From Tetracentron sinense (taxonomy: Eukaryota; Streptophyta; Magnoliopsida; Trochodendrales; Trochodendraceae), in assembly GCA_015143295.1 (NCBI GenBank), contig CM026560.1, positions 2,606,501 to 2,670,500 on the forward strand: 64,000 bases of DNA, given 5' to 3'. Below are positions 48,334 to 59,181 of the stretch, in pieces. Positions within the stretch are counted from its first letter, which is position 1, and every line of letters begins with the position of its first letter. Made by a program: the position numbers and the translations under genes. The notes beneath the pieces were generated by a model that ran no database searches, was not told where the DNA came from, and worked only from the letters and a program-made list of their open reading frames with translations.

Positions 48334-49841
48334 ATGGCTGCCTCGTGATCCGAGTCCTCATGATGTAGTGGATATCTCTTCTTTGGTTGAGGTGATGGAC
48401 TTCTCTCAATGTCAGGAAGCTTCTATTGGAGATTTCGAGAATGAAACATATCTTCTTGTTGATTTGATCAACTGAGTCCCTATTGCAATCGATGTTCCAC
48501 GTGTCCAACTAGGATTGATTCTTCATTAATGGTATGTGATGTTTCTTTTCCATGCGGAACTGGCCTTAACATGCTTTCCAACAGAATTTTACCTTCTCTT
48601 GATACCGTACAAGTACGGATAGGCAAATGTTGTATTGTGCCAGGATCAGAATCAGTCCCCAGCGAGCTATCCCCTGAAAACTCTCCCCCAACTTCTCCTG
48701 CCTAGCTTGTTCTTTAAACATGCCAAAGGCCAGCTCCGAAAATGAAAGGCTTCCGCACGAAGCTAGGAACCAAAAAGTTGGATTTTCCCTTTACCCGTGT
48801 TCCTCAACTCATCTCTCGCTACTTCCCGAACTTGGTGGCAGTGTTTGTCATCGTGGCCCATTCGCCCACAAATGTAACAACATGTGGGGAGTTTTTCATA
48901 AGTTAGTGGGAAAGGGGTGAGAACTGTGGTTTTTTTATGAGTATTTAGGTTGATGGACGTTCTGGGTAAGGTCACATAAGGTCTCAGCAGTAGGGATATT
49001 TGAAAATGGATGCGTATTCTAAGAAACTTACCCCGTTGAGAGTTAACACCAGTCAAATCCACCTCTTCCAGCCGGCCGAGCCTATCTGCTATAGCCTTAC
49101 CGACCTCAAAGTTCATATATTCCAGAGGTAATCTGTGAACTTGCACCCACAGGGGAATGGTGGATAGTATGAGATCCGCTACGATAATATCTGGCTTCCA
49201 TTTCATCAAAAGGAAGGGTGTCCATTGAAGGACCATGGTCAATGTTCCATCACCCGATCGACTTCCTCATTGTTTGAGAACTTGAATAGGATGAAATCGT
49301 TTTCTAGTTCGATTATACTCACTAGCCCGTTAGAGTTCCACGCATTGATTGTAGTTTTTTTGCTGCTGCCTTGTTTACTGGTCTATCTATAACAAGCTTT
49401 CTAATGATACTATGTTTGTACTCCTTCCTGTTTGATAGCATGGATGGTATGATGTTAATGGGCTCATTTAGTTCATGCAAACTCAGGCAATGGTTAATTG
49501 CTTCTGCAAGGGACTCAGGTGTGGCCGTCTGGTTTCCTAAAGGGCTAGATCCTGCCTTGATTGAGATGAAGGGTTATGTGGATTTTGGGGATTTTGGGGA
49601 ATGATACAAAAGATGGGTGTGGAAAAGGTTTGAGCCACCGCCGGGAACTGGGTAGGAAAACGCTTCACAAGGAAGAAGATCGATAACCCCAAATTTGATG
49701 ACAGTCTCAACAACCCGGACACCCGAAACCATTTCCATACCACAATTGCCAAATAACACCACACCCACTTCCATCTTATCCACAAAGCCCATGTTACAAG
49801 CCCAGCCAATTGACATATCTAATGACTACAATCGGGCTTCT
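48334..49841. repeat. LINE inverted segment, tandem unit b
   Basis: 1508 bp, almost identical to unit a. It lacks a short ctctctgatcgtctt segment present in unit a near 47199-47213 and has an extra stretch of about 55 bases at about 49524-49580 (ggccgtctggtttcctaaag onward). Confidence 0.88.
48690..49476 (-). pseudogene. LINE ORF1, copy b
   Basis: Tandem duplicate of copy a with the same DUF4283 and CCHC segments (knuckle near 48845-48890). Small indels relative to copy a (for example in the tract near 49360 and at the presumed start near 49474) break the N-terminal frame. Same inverted orientation. Confidence 0.78.
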
Positions 49842-50153
49842 ACACCCAAGCACACGGAATTAACACAACCGAACCCAAAAAATCCTTCAGTTCAAAAGGT
49901 AGGCAAGACAGAACAAATATCCCCTAAACCCAATAAGAAAGCCAACAGGCCCAGCAGCCCACGAACTTTTAAGCCTCAGCTCCATCCACACCCAAAGGCC
50001 AGCATCCTAATAGAAACTGGTATTGAGGAGGAGACAACTTCAAGGAGCTCTTCAGAATGGGAGTTGAATTCAGCTATGGAAGTGGCCACTAGCTCAAAGA
50101 TCACAACACCTTCTGGGGTGGCTGCCAGGGAGCAGTCACCCCAGTCACAATGA
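49842..50153 (+). pseudogene. C-terminal tail of LINE ORF1 in direct orientation
   Basis: Just after the inverted segment the plus strand reads a Pro/Lys/Ser-rich tail (TPKHTELTQPNPKNPSVQKV onward) without stops. It ends at TGA 50151-50153, which overlaps the ORF2 start codon as ATGA. The tail sits where ORF1 should end in an unrearranged L1. Confidence 0.6.
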
Positions 50154-50660
50154 AAACCTTAGCCTGGAACTGTCAGGGGTTGAGGCAAACTCGGACAGTT
50201 CGAATTTTGAAGGATATAGTCCTTCGATTTAGACCCAATGTTATTTTTCTTATGGAAACGAAGAATAAAAAGAGCATTATTGATCGCGTAGCGCACTCTT
50301 GCAAGCTCGGTAATGTTTTCGTGGTGGACCCGATCAGTAAGTAGGAGGTCTTGCTATTCTTTGGGCTGATGCAATCCAAATCAAAATTCTGGAATATGAT
50401 CTCAACAGTATTGATTTGGAAGTAGTAGATAGCAATTCTGAGAGGAGAATCACATTCGTGTATGGGCCTAATGAGTGGAGTAGGAGGAAAGAATTGTGGA
50501 AGAAATTAGCTGATAGAGGCGAGACTCGTCAGCAACCGTGGTTGTGTATGGGGGACTTCAACGATATCTTAACAGTGGAAGAGAAGTTGGGTGGAAACAC
50601 TCCAGCTCCAGGTCATCTCCGACCTTTTCAAGACATAGTATCGTCGGCCAACCTAATGGA

Positions 50661-50718
50661 TTTGGGTTATCAGGGGCCTCTATTCGACCAAGTAAATAGA
50701 GGCCCCTGATAACCCAAA
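50661..50718. repeat. Perfect 24-bp inverted repeat in the LINE endonuclease region
   Basis: The left arm 50661-50684 and right arm 50695-50718 are exact reverse complements around a 10-base loop (cgaccaagta). The core of each arm is tatcaggggcctctatt and its complement. It interrupts the endonuclease where plant L1s normally have a Trp-Thr-containing segment, so it looks like a local inverted duplication in this copy. Confidence 0.85.
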
Positions 50719-52348
50719 GGCTTGAAAAGGACTAACCCAAAGGCTCTGGTGCATGTTTTTCTGGCTATAGGATCAAATCATAGCCCAATTCTAGTAATGG
50801 ATGAAATGCAAAATAGCAGGCGAAAGAAGTCATTTCGCTACAAAGACATGTGGAAAAATCACCCAAACTGCAAAGAGGTGATTGCCAAGGCTTGGGGACG
50901 GAGTTGTGAAGGGTCCTATATGTTCAGACTATGTCCAAAGATTAGTCTTTGCAGGGAAGATCTCATTCGTTGGAATAAGCACACTTTTGGATACCTACCA
51001 ACCAAAATTCAAAATCTCAAATACCAAATAGGAGTGCTTCAGGAAAGAGATCAATCTGAGGAAAATATCTTCCAAAAACAAGGTCTTTTGGTAGATTTGG
51101 ATCAAGCGTACTAGCAGGAGGAAGCGATGTGGCATCAAAAATCGAGGTTTGATTGGATGAAGCTTGGGGAGAGGAACACCAGGTTCTTTCATACAACAGC
51201 TATTCATAGACGACAAAGGAATAGGTTGGTGACCATAAAAAACGAGGCGGGAAGATGGACCCAATCTGAAGCCGAAACAGAAGAGGTGGTTTTAGAGCAT
51301 TTCAAAGATCTTTATACTTCCTCAACAGTAGATCAATACCAGGAAGTTCTTCAAAACGTCCAACCGAAAATCACATCTCAGATGAATGGTGAGTTATGCA
51401 GAACAATCACTAGAGAGGAAATCGAGCAAGCAATGTTCAGTATTGGCCCTCTCAAGGCTCCAGCTCCTAATGGTATGCCAGGTACTTTTTTTCAAACAAA
51501 TTAGGAAACTATTGGGGATGATGTTTGTAATGCGGTGCAGAGCTTCTTTCAAAACAGGTATCTATTAAAAGATTTAAATTTCACTATAGTTCTGATACCA
51601 AAAGTTCCTAACCCCGATAACATGGCTCACTTTCGTCCAATAAGCCTTTGTAATGTCACTTATAAGGTCATTGCCAAAATCCTAGCAAACCGCCTTCGGA
51701 ATTCCCTCGATCAAATCATTGATCCGGCCCAATCAACTTTCATAAAAGGCCGACAAATAACCGACAATGTTTTCATGCCCCAAGAAGTGCAGCATTTCCT
51801 CAAACGACAAAAGAAGGGTCCCAACAAGTTTGCGGCAATCAAACTAGACATGAACAGGGCATATGATCGAGTGGAGTGGAATTTTCTATTTGTCCTCATG
51901 GATCGGTTGGGCTTTCATGCCGATTGGATTCACCTCATCAAGTAATGCATTACTACGGTTCGATATGCAGTCATGATTAACGGTGCACCAAAAGGGTATA
52001 TCAATCCTTCACGAGGGCTTCGACAAAGTGATCCTTTATCCCCTTATCTATTTCTTATTTGCGCTGAGACTTTATCTAGTATGTTGCAGATAACCCATAC
52101 AGGCGGACAAATAAGTGGCATTAAGGTGGCCTGAAGTGCTCCCAGTCTATCTCATTTACTCTTCACTGACGATTGTCTTATCTTTTTGAAAGTAGACCTG
52201 GACGAACCAAAACACCTGATGGATATTCTGGGTGGGCGAGCTTCGAGTTAACTGGTTAATTATTCCAAATCGGGTATTTCCTTTAGCTCTAACACCCCCT
52301 CCAGATTCAGACGGATCATAGCAAGAGTTTTGCATATAAGGAACCTAG

Positions 52349-52371
52349 CCCCCCCCCCCCCCCCCCCCCCC
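52349..52371 (+). repeat. Run of 23 C
   Basis: An uninterrupted C homopolymer inside the LINE ORF2. Length may be unstable or mis-assembled. Confidence 0.8.
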
Positions 52372-54275
52372 AAACAAATACTTGGGGCTGCCGGTAGAGC
52401 TCGGTCGATCTAAAGGGAATGCCTTCAAATCAATCCAACATCGTATGGGCCAAGGGATGCAAGGTTGGTCTGCCTCTCTCCTCTCGCAAGCAAGTTGGGG
52501 GATTATCATTCGGGCAGTTATTCAGGCCATTCTGGCATACATGATGAGTTGCTTCAAGCTCCCAACGAAGTGGATCAAAGAGGTCAATGCAAGTATAAGT
52601 CGGTTCTAGTGGGATCATAGAAAGGATAAAAAAATTCATTGGCTCAGTAGGATTAAACTCTGTAAATCGAAAGAGAATGGTGGTCTTGGCTTGAGAGACC
52701 TATAGGCCTTCAACCTGGGTCTTCTAGCAAAGCAGGGATGGAGGATTTTGACCCAACTGGAGGCCCTTTAGGTTAGAGTAATGAAGACAATCTATTTTCC
52801 TTGTTCTTCATTCATAGAAGCAACAAGCGGCAGACAACCATCCTGGGTTTGGAGAAGTTTACTGGCTGGTAGGGCTATTCAAAAACTTGGTACTCGATGG
52901 CAAATCGGAGATGGGGACTCGGTGAGAGCAACCAAGGATCCATGGATCCCTTCACTTCCTCAATTCATGGCCATTGCGCGTACAAGTGAATCAGATCTGA
53001 ATACACTTGTCTCTCGGTTAATGCACAAAGAGGAAGGAACATGGAATGATACAAAGCTTCAAAGAATCTTCTCCGAAGCTACTGTTATGGAAATTCGGAA
53101 GATATCGTTTAGTTCGTTCAATGTTCCAGATAGACTGCTTTTTCATTATTCCCAATCTGGGAAATTCGAAGTGAAATCAGCATTTCATTTAGCTCTACAA
53201 TACCTAGTAGCTCAGAGGGCGTCAACTAGCGTGGTCGGCACGGAGAAGGAAGATATGAATTGGAATCAGATTTGGCAGCTACCCATTCCTCCTAAAATCC
53301 AAGTGTTTTTGTGGAGAGCATGTAATAGTGCTCTTGCCGTAGCCCCTAACCTGTGCAAGAGAAACATAGCAGTGGATCCCATTTGCCACATGTGTCAAAA
53401 TCACGAAGAATCCATATCCCATCTATTTTTGGAGTGCAATTTCCCTAAGTCCATTTGGTTCGAATCGAACCTATCCATATTGCCCACAACTGCTTCGGAT
53501 GGATCGTTCATGAGTTGGTGGAAGAAATGGTCCTCTCGAATGGAGTTCAAAGCTGAGAACTATCATCTGGCCTCTCACCTAACGGTAACACTTTGGCATA
53601 TATGGAAAGCCTGAAATGAATTCCTATTTGAAGGGACTAGGCCACATCCTATTAAAACAATCCATCGGATAAACCAATTCGTTAGAGAATTGGGAATGTC
53701 GCAACCAGCAAGCTCAGTGGAAGACCAGATTAGAGTGAGGCGTGACGTGAAGTGGCAGCCGCCTGATCCAGGGTGGATCAAAATAAATGTGGATGGGGCT
53801 TCCCCCCCTAGGATTCTTGCAGTAGGAGCTGCAACTGTAGTGCGGAACCATGATGGCTCGATTTACATCACAAGATGCAGAGCAATGGAAGGGAGAAATG
53901 CAAGACAAGCAGAAGCGGAGGGTATAAAGCTAGCCCTTCAAATGACAGTGAGCTATAAATGAGACAAAGTGATCGTGGAGTTAGATGAAAAGACAATTAT
54001 TGATCTCATCTCCGATAACACTAAGATGGGTCATTGGGATATCGAAACGATATTGGCGGATATAACAATTCTTAAAAAATCTGTAGAACCGTGAAGTTTG
54101 AGTTTATCCCAAGAGAAGCTAACGAACTTGCTCACCATCTAGCCCAAAGAGCTCTCAAAGAGAACATTGCACAACTTTCTATGTATTCAGCTCACGAGGA
54201 CTCTACTAGCAGGTTGAGATGTTTTTTGTTGTAATTCCTCCTCAATGTAACAGATATCTCATTACCAAAAAAAAA

Positions 54276-56620
54276 GTATATATGTCAGTTCGGCAGAGTC
54301 GAATCAAATTAAACTGCCAAAGCAAACCCCTCCAAAATGGCAAAAGATTAACTCTGGTGGACGCCCTAGCTGGGGGCTCGGGCATCGATTAGATGTGGGG
54401 CACCTTTTTTTTCTTTTTTTTTTTGGGTGAAGGATATATATTAAAGAGCCAAAAAAATCAATTACATCAAGGAGGTCGATTCCTCCGATTAGACAACAAC
54501 CTTCTACAGCCCATCAGATCTAAAACAAAATATTGGAAACAACCATCTACAGCCCCTCGGGGCACCTTGGCGATAATAAAGGGGGGAGATATCAAGTGGG
54601 GAGAAGTCAAAATCATGGGGAGAAAATGAAATGACTTCTCCCCCAAATTATCGCCAGGTGCCCCATGACTTGTGGACACTCGAGCAACCACAGCTAATCT
54701 TTTACCCTAAAAAATTACACCATTTTGACTCTCGGGGTGTATCTTCAAGCCGATCACAAGCTCGAAAATCTAAGGTTTAAAGCTCAGGTTGAACAGAAGA
54801 GGCAAGCTCGAGATCGGATTGAACTTGATATATATATAAAAAATTATTATATGCGATACTTATTTATTATTTTATTAATATATGTTATAAAATTCATGCC
54901 AAGCACCAAGCCTCAAACAAGCTGAGCTGAATCAAACAAGTGAGCCGAGCTCGGCTTGCTTACAGTGCTCAAATAAAAGCTCAGCTTGACCGAGCCAAAA
55001 ATTCGGAGCCGAGTCAAAGAGCTAGCTGGGCTGGAATCTAGTCCTGTTTTGTATTGTCCAAATCAACCCAAGTTGAATTACTTACTGTCAAAGAGCAAAG
55101 TAGGTAATGGCTCGGCTGAGTCATACCGACTCTCTCCATGTTGTGGGCAAAATTAGTCGTTGGGTACTTAAATTTGCTTTCTCTAATGATTTAAAGTGAA
55201 CCCAAAGGATGCTTCTTCCATTTTTTAATTACTGTAGTTACTAACAAAACCCAACAAACTAGAAACATTATTACATTTCCAATGCTCCAATTAGATCATG
55301 TTATGTCCAACTCCTTAGTTTTTAATGATACTCTCAAATAGTTATTACCTAAATATACCACAGTTATGATCAAAGTGGCTTTTCATAATTAGCTGTTGTA
55401 GTGGATAATCTTACCTCAGAACTAGTAATTTGGATTAGAGGCATTCTAGAAATAGCAGGAGGTTAGATAAACTTGAGTTGGGCATTGCAGATGAAATAAA
55501 ATGACACAAAGGAGAGGTTAGGAAAGAGAGAGATGTTCTTTTATTTTAAACAGGAGACACCCCCCAAACAATCTATAACATACAGCAAACCCCATTATTT
55601 TCACACTGATAAGTGATAAGTCTTGAGGAAATGACTAAAAATAGAGATGCAAGTCAAATAAAGAACTTACAGGCACAACATTCTCCTTATTAGAGTGAGT
55701 TCTTCAGAGGAAGAGAGACAGAGCCCTGCCACAGATACCAACCTCAACCCCAATTCTTATTGGCAATCACTAAATCAGTATCTCACAAGGTGTAATCTTT
55801 ATTAATGTCGAGAAGCCCAAATTCCAGAAGCTCGACTCAACCGTGAAATGAACACAATCACCCTACAAAATCACACCTTTTCCATATCATATATCAATCG
55901 CCATAATAACCAAGCTTCAAAGGCCAATTACCCAGAAAAGTGTGTTTTCTTCGCAGCAGGAGCCATTTCTTGAATCCCCAAGTATAGTCACATATACCCA
56001 GTCTTCATGATCCCCATCAGAGTAGCAAAACAAAACCACATTTTGAAGTGAACAAAGAAGCAATGGACCATAAACCCTAATTTCGAAATAGAAGACCATA
56101 AACCCTAGCTTTTCCCATGCCCCCCATATAATCCCAAATCCCTTTGTAATCGTAATCCAAACAAGGCCCCCAATCCCACTGGCGCATTGACAAACCCTAA
56201 TTCCTCACTCCAACAAAAAACCCCCGAACGCTTAGAAAGGGACCACTAAACCCTAATTTCAACAAAAAGTAAAGTAAAACCCTATAGATAAGGATAATCC
56301 AGCTTCCTTCCACAAACCCTAGTTCTTCCCCCCAATAACTCAAACTAAAACCCTAACCCTAGCACTCACACATACAAATACAAATACAAATACAAATCAG
56401 CGAGGCTCACTGTCTCTCCTCCCGGATAAAGACGCAAGCAAATTCAGATGGCCTTGCGCTATCGGAAAATAATTCCCAATTCTCGCCGCCGATGCCTCTC
56501 CAATGGGTTGCTGCAAAAACCTCGAAGCCTGCGACGACATTGCACCCATCTCCGGTGCCGCTGCAAAACTCCAAACCTGCCCAAAATCCGGTCGAGCCGG
56601 CACAGCCCAGAATCCACCTC
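54276..56620 (+). repeat. Segmental duplication copy B (intact TCP locus flank)
   Basis: The uninterrupted counterpart of copy A, apart from the MITE at 54339-54708. It runs from the ttcggcagagtcg block through ctttctctaatgatttaaag (55180) and ccccattattttcacactga (55590) into the 3' flank and coding end of the TCP gene. Homology to copy A is lost inside the TCP coding region. Confidence 0.85.
54339..54708. repeat. MITE inserted in copy B flank
   Basis: The ends ggcaaaagattaactctggt and the complement of accacagctaatcttttaccct are inverted with a few mismatches. The related place at 45075-45100 (cctccaaaattacaccatttt) lacks it, giving the empty site. The inner sequence gagaagtcaaaatcatgggg is shared with fragments at 41127-41200 and 58710-58770. 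Confidence 0.7.
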
Positions 56621-57083
56621 CGGTGGGGCCCATAACAGCAGCAGCAGCAGCAGCAGCAGCGCCATCGTCTCTTGCACCGTCCTCTGCATCATCCTCGCTC
56701 CTGAGGCGCTTACCGAGTATGAACGGCTGCGTCGGTTTCTGATCAAGCGAAGCTGAAATGGACGTACCGGATGAACCCCTGACGGAGACGGCAACGGCGG
56801 AGAAGCTCGCCGGGGTGGTGCCGGTGCCTGTGGCAGCGATGATGGACGGCTCCGCTTGGCGGAGAAGCCACTCGATGGTCTGACCGTCGGATTTGTGACC
56901 CAGTTCTCGGGTCAGCTGGAATACCCTGGCGGCGCAGATGATCGGCATGCGGATGCGCCGCCCTCGCCCGTCCACTTTGCTGTGCCGGTCCTTCGCCGGA
57001 GCTTTCTTCACTGTTACCGCCGACTGCTGTCGTTCCTGGTCTTCCATGATAGCACCGTTAGTAACGCCGTCAGTAGTAGACAT
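56397..57083 (-). CDS. TCP7/21-like: Class I TCP transcription factor (TCP7/TCP21 clade)
   Basis: A 228-residue, single-exon nuclear transcription factor. The TCP domain spans about residues 28-85: basic region [17 protein letters not shown], then [20 protein letters not shown] and [20 protein letters not shown]. This is the short class I (PCF) form, which binds GC-rich GTGGGNCCC-like sites. Cys50 is the conserved class I cysteine linked to redox control in the family. Further motifs are an eight-Ala tract (about 142-149), [19 protein letters not shown] (155-173) and the C-terminal [20 protein letters not shown] (202-221), as in the TCP7/TCP21 clade. Length is normal for the clade. Start is the first ATG (57083); Met13 is an alternative. 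The 5' leader is rich in CT repeats on the coding strand. A minus-strand AATAAA lies at 55540-55545, which would mean a long 3' UTR. It looks intact and functional; its duplicate at 39178-39350 is dead. Confidence 0.95.
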   Translation of the reverse strand: MSTTDGVTNGAIMEDQERQQSAVTVKKAPAKDRHSKVDGRGRRIRMPIICAARVFQLTRELGHKSDGQTIEWLLRQAEPSIIAATGTGTTPASFSAVAVSVRGSSGTSISASLDQKPTQPFILGKRLRSEDDAEDGARDDGAAAAAAAAVMGPTGGGFWAVPARPDFGQVWSFAAAPEMGAMSSQASRFLQQPIGEASAARIGNYFPIAQGHLNLLASLSGRRDSEPR

Positions 57084-57823
57084 TATTAGACTATTTGAGA
57101 GTCAGAGAGAGAGAGATAGGTTTTGCTAAGATGAGCTTTGGGGTGATGAGTGTTAGAGAGAGAGAGAGTCAAATGATTGAGTTGAGCGGGAGGAGGGGCA
57201 CATGGATGGTAGGGACCACCTCCCCCTTCATTTTTCTTCTCTCTCATCAATTCCCAAGTCTTCAGAATTGACACCTGTTGACTTCGAATTACGTAAATGC
57301 CACCCTCATTATTCACTTTTTTAATACCTTTTGGAAACAGACATTTATCCGCTCCTCAAATGCGGTGGTTTGGGCCTTTGGAGTGTTTTTTTTTAATGAG
57401 GTCACGACTGGAGAATTTTTGGGTTTAATGGTCCGTGTCGGGTCAGACAAGCCTAGTTTTAATTATAGTATATCGTGCTACGGACTAAGGCTTCTAGGCC
57501 CAACCCAACTATTTAACTGGGGCTGGCTCTTGCACTAATGGTGGGGTGTCTCCTTTCTCATTCGAAAGGTCTCAGAATCCATTCCCTTTGAGTGACGAGT
57601 AGCAAGAACTCTAATCCCCAAAGCTAACCACTAACACTGTACTGTACTTGCGTAGGCAAATGATATCCTAAAACACACAAGACACTTGGACACACTTAGA
57701 CTTTCGAGCAAATGAGAGATAATTTACTTTGGAGGCTTGTAGATGAAGACAAATTAGAACCCAGAGGAGTTCCTTAGGGTTTCTTTGAGAACTGTAGAGT
57801 AGAGATGGAATTTATAAATTACT
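57084..57823. other. TCP 5' flank, no other gene seen
   Basis: Two AG/CT-repeat patches at 57105-57120 and 57155-57170 lie in the presumed TCP leader or promoter. No TATA box was recognised. The rest is unremarkable. Confidence 0.45.
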
Positions 57824-58010
57824 AAGTGGCTGAAGGGCTAACCGTAAACCCGGAGGTCTTGAGGTTGATTCCTGATCTCCCCTCAATATCGGTTACATGG
57901 CTAGGCTCCCCTCAATATCAGTTATATAGGATGGGGGGTATTCCCTTATGTAACATGTGAGACCAATATGAGTCTTTAAGGCTTAGAAGATACACGTTTA
58001 TCAAAAAAAT
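57824..58010 (+). mobile_element. tRNA-derived SINE with 7-bp target duplication
   Basis: A 187-bp element flanked by AATTACT (57817-57823 and 58011-58017). It has an A-box-like TGGCTGAAGGG (57827-57837) and a B-box-like GGTTGATTCC (57863-57872), the internal RNA polymerase III promoter of tRNA-derived SINEs. It ends in a short A run (tcaaaaaaat). Inside, ctcccctcaatatc is repeated 31 bases apart. No matching LINE partner tail was recognised. The duplication is still nearly perfect, so it may be fairly young. Confidence 0.72.
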
Positions 58011-58654
58011 AATTACTGAATAAAAAGTACAAACTATATATGTACACGACGGGAGATACACGATATCTTGTTACAGATGTGGTTTGGTTTTGTTTTCTTG
58101 ACAGCGAGTTCTTTATAATATTTTTTATTAAAAATAAAAAATAAAAAATAATAATTAAACTACAAGTTGCATAAATAATAGTTAAATTACACACCGAACA
58201 AAGCTTAGATATCTTCTAGAATATAATAATTTACTCATAAAATGGAGGGACTTTCGTATTTGATCGATTTAATTATTTGATTAGGATCTCAATGTTTGTA
58301 TTATTATGTCATACAATCATTAAAGCATTCTCCCTCTCCAAAAAAAAAAATTAGAAGAGAAATAGGTGCCTCAAATAATATATTATATTTACCGAGTCCC
58401 CTCCGGTGATGGTTCTTGTTGTTGCTTGTTAGGGATTAGTTAAAGTGCGCTCTCTCATGCAAAATGGATAGGGGTTGGTGAATGCTAAGAGTAAGAGTTG
58501 ACGGAGTGCTCGATCTCATTTTTGGGTCTCAAGTCTTATTTTCGGTTTTTTTGGTATTAGGATGCAAGCATGTTCAAGTCATCCTCGAGTTCAAATCGAA
58601 TACATCCCTACTAAGCTGAAAGAAAGAGAAAAGAAAGCATAGGCTTGTCTTAAG
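58011..58654. other. AT-rich gap, no gene seen
   Basis: Short A- and T-rich runs; no coding motif, RNA gene or repeat end recognised. Confidence 0.45.
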
Positions 58655-58835
58655 CATATGCCAAAAATTTGGTCTCAGGCATATACACATCATCCAACAT
58701 GTTGCAATAAAAAGGGAGAAGTCATTTCATTTTCTCTCATGTTTTTGACTTCTCCCCTCACATGATATCTCTCCCCCTATTATTGTCACATGTCAGATGA
58801 TGTGTGGATGCCCGAGACCAAATTTTTGGCATATG
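58655..58835. repeat. Palindromic MITE 1 of a cluster
   Basis: The ends CATATGCCAAAAATTTGG and CCAAATTTTTGGCATATG are inverted. They continue as gtctcaggcat and cacatcatc on the left, with complements on the right (gatgatgtg, atgcccgagac). It is about 181 bp. The centre shares gagaagtcatttcatttt with 41127-41200 and with the MITE at 54339-54708. Confidence 0.78.
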
Positions 58836-58897
58836 TCAGAGTCGATCTCTTGCCTAAAAAGGAATATGATTGGGTTGGCTCGATTGTATTTGATATC

Positions 58898-59162
58898 TAG
58901 GACTGTAAACAGAATAGATTCGGAGCGAATAATGATATATTTAGTATTCGATTATATATTTGAATATCCGAATAAATATCATGCGGATAGTAAAATATAA
59001 TATCCGACTCCAATTAAAATATCCGTATCTCATTATAAACGGATAGTGATTTTACCATCCGAATTCATTCCGCCGGATATCTATTCGGATAATTATCCAA
59101 CTAAACAGATTCGGATACGAATAAGATACGGATAAGAATATCTGCATCCGTTTATAGCCCTA
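58898..59162. repeat. Palindromic MITE 2, hAT-like ends
   Basis: The ends TAGGACTGTAAACAG and CCGTTTATAGCCCTA are imperfect inverted repeats. The inside repeats atccg/cggat motifs (cggatatctattcggat and similar). tgatatc occurs on both sides (58891-58897 and 59170-59176), but the right copy is offset from the end, so the target site is uncertain. Confidence 0.6.
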
Positions 59163-59181
59163 TAGTGTGTGATATCCGGCG

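Larger units (their letters stand above)
50150..54234 (+). pseudogene. LINE ORF2: endonuclease, reverse transcriptase, zf-RVT, RNase H
   Basis: Begins MKTLAWNCQGLRQTRTVR (apurinic-type endonuclease), with GDFNDI near 50560 and SNHSPIL (usually SDHSPIL) near 50776. Reverse transcriptase spans about 51420-52260: FRPISLCNVTYKVIAKILAN, DMNRAYDRVEW, GLRQSDPLSPYLF, and a catalytic box FTDD in place of FADD near 52165. A zinc-binding zf-RVT part follows (WQLPIPPKIQVFLWRACN, CHMCQNHEESISHLFLEC, 53270-53450). Then comes an RNase H starting GWIKINVDGAS near 53775 and ending ANELAHHLAQRAL near 54160. The frame is interrupted by several in-frame stops (for example near 50342, 51112, 51502 and 51943), so no full protein can be made. 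Confidence 0.88.
46872..54275 (+). mobile_element. L1-type LINE, rearranged: inverted and duplicated ORF1, direct ORF2
   Basis: A plant L1 non-LTR retrotransposon with its tail at 54267-54275 (nine A). The ORF2 part is plus-strand; the ORF1 part at 46872-49841 is minus-strand and present twice head-to-tail. The sequence on both sides of the LINE belongs to one duplicated unit (compare 44960-45060), which shows the insertion point. A clear target-site duplication was not found; gtaaatattg on the left and gtatatatgt on the right are only similar. The inverted 5' part fits twin priming. The copy is dead, with several stops in ORF2. Confidence 0.85.

Noticed and set aside
56448-57089. Several plus-strand open frames across the TCP gene
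   Set aside because: Shadow frames caused by the GC-rich TCP coding strand; only the minus frame carries the conserved domain.
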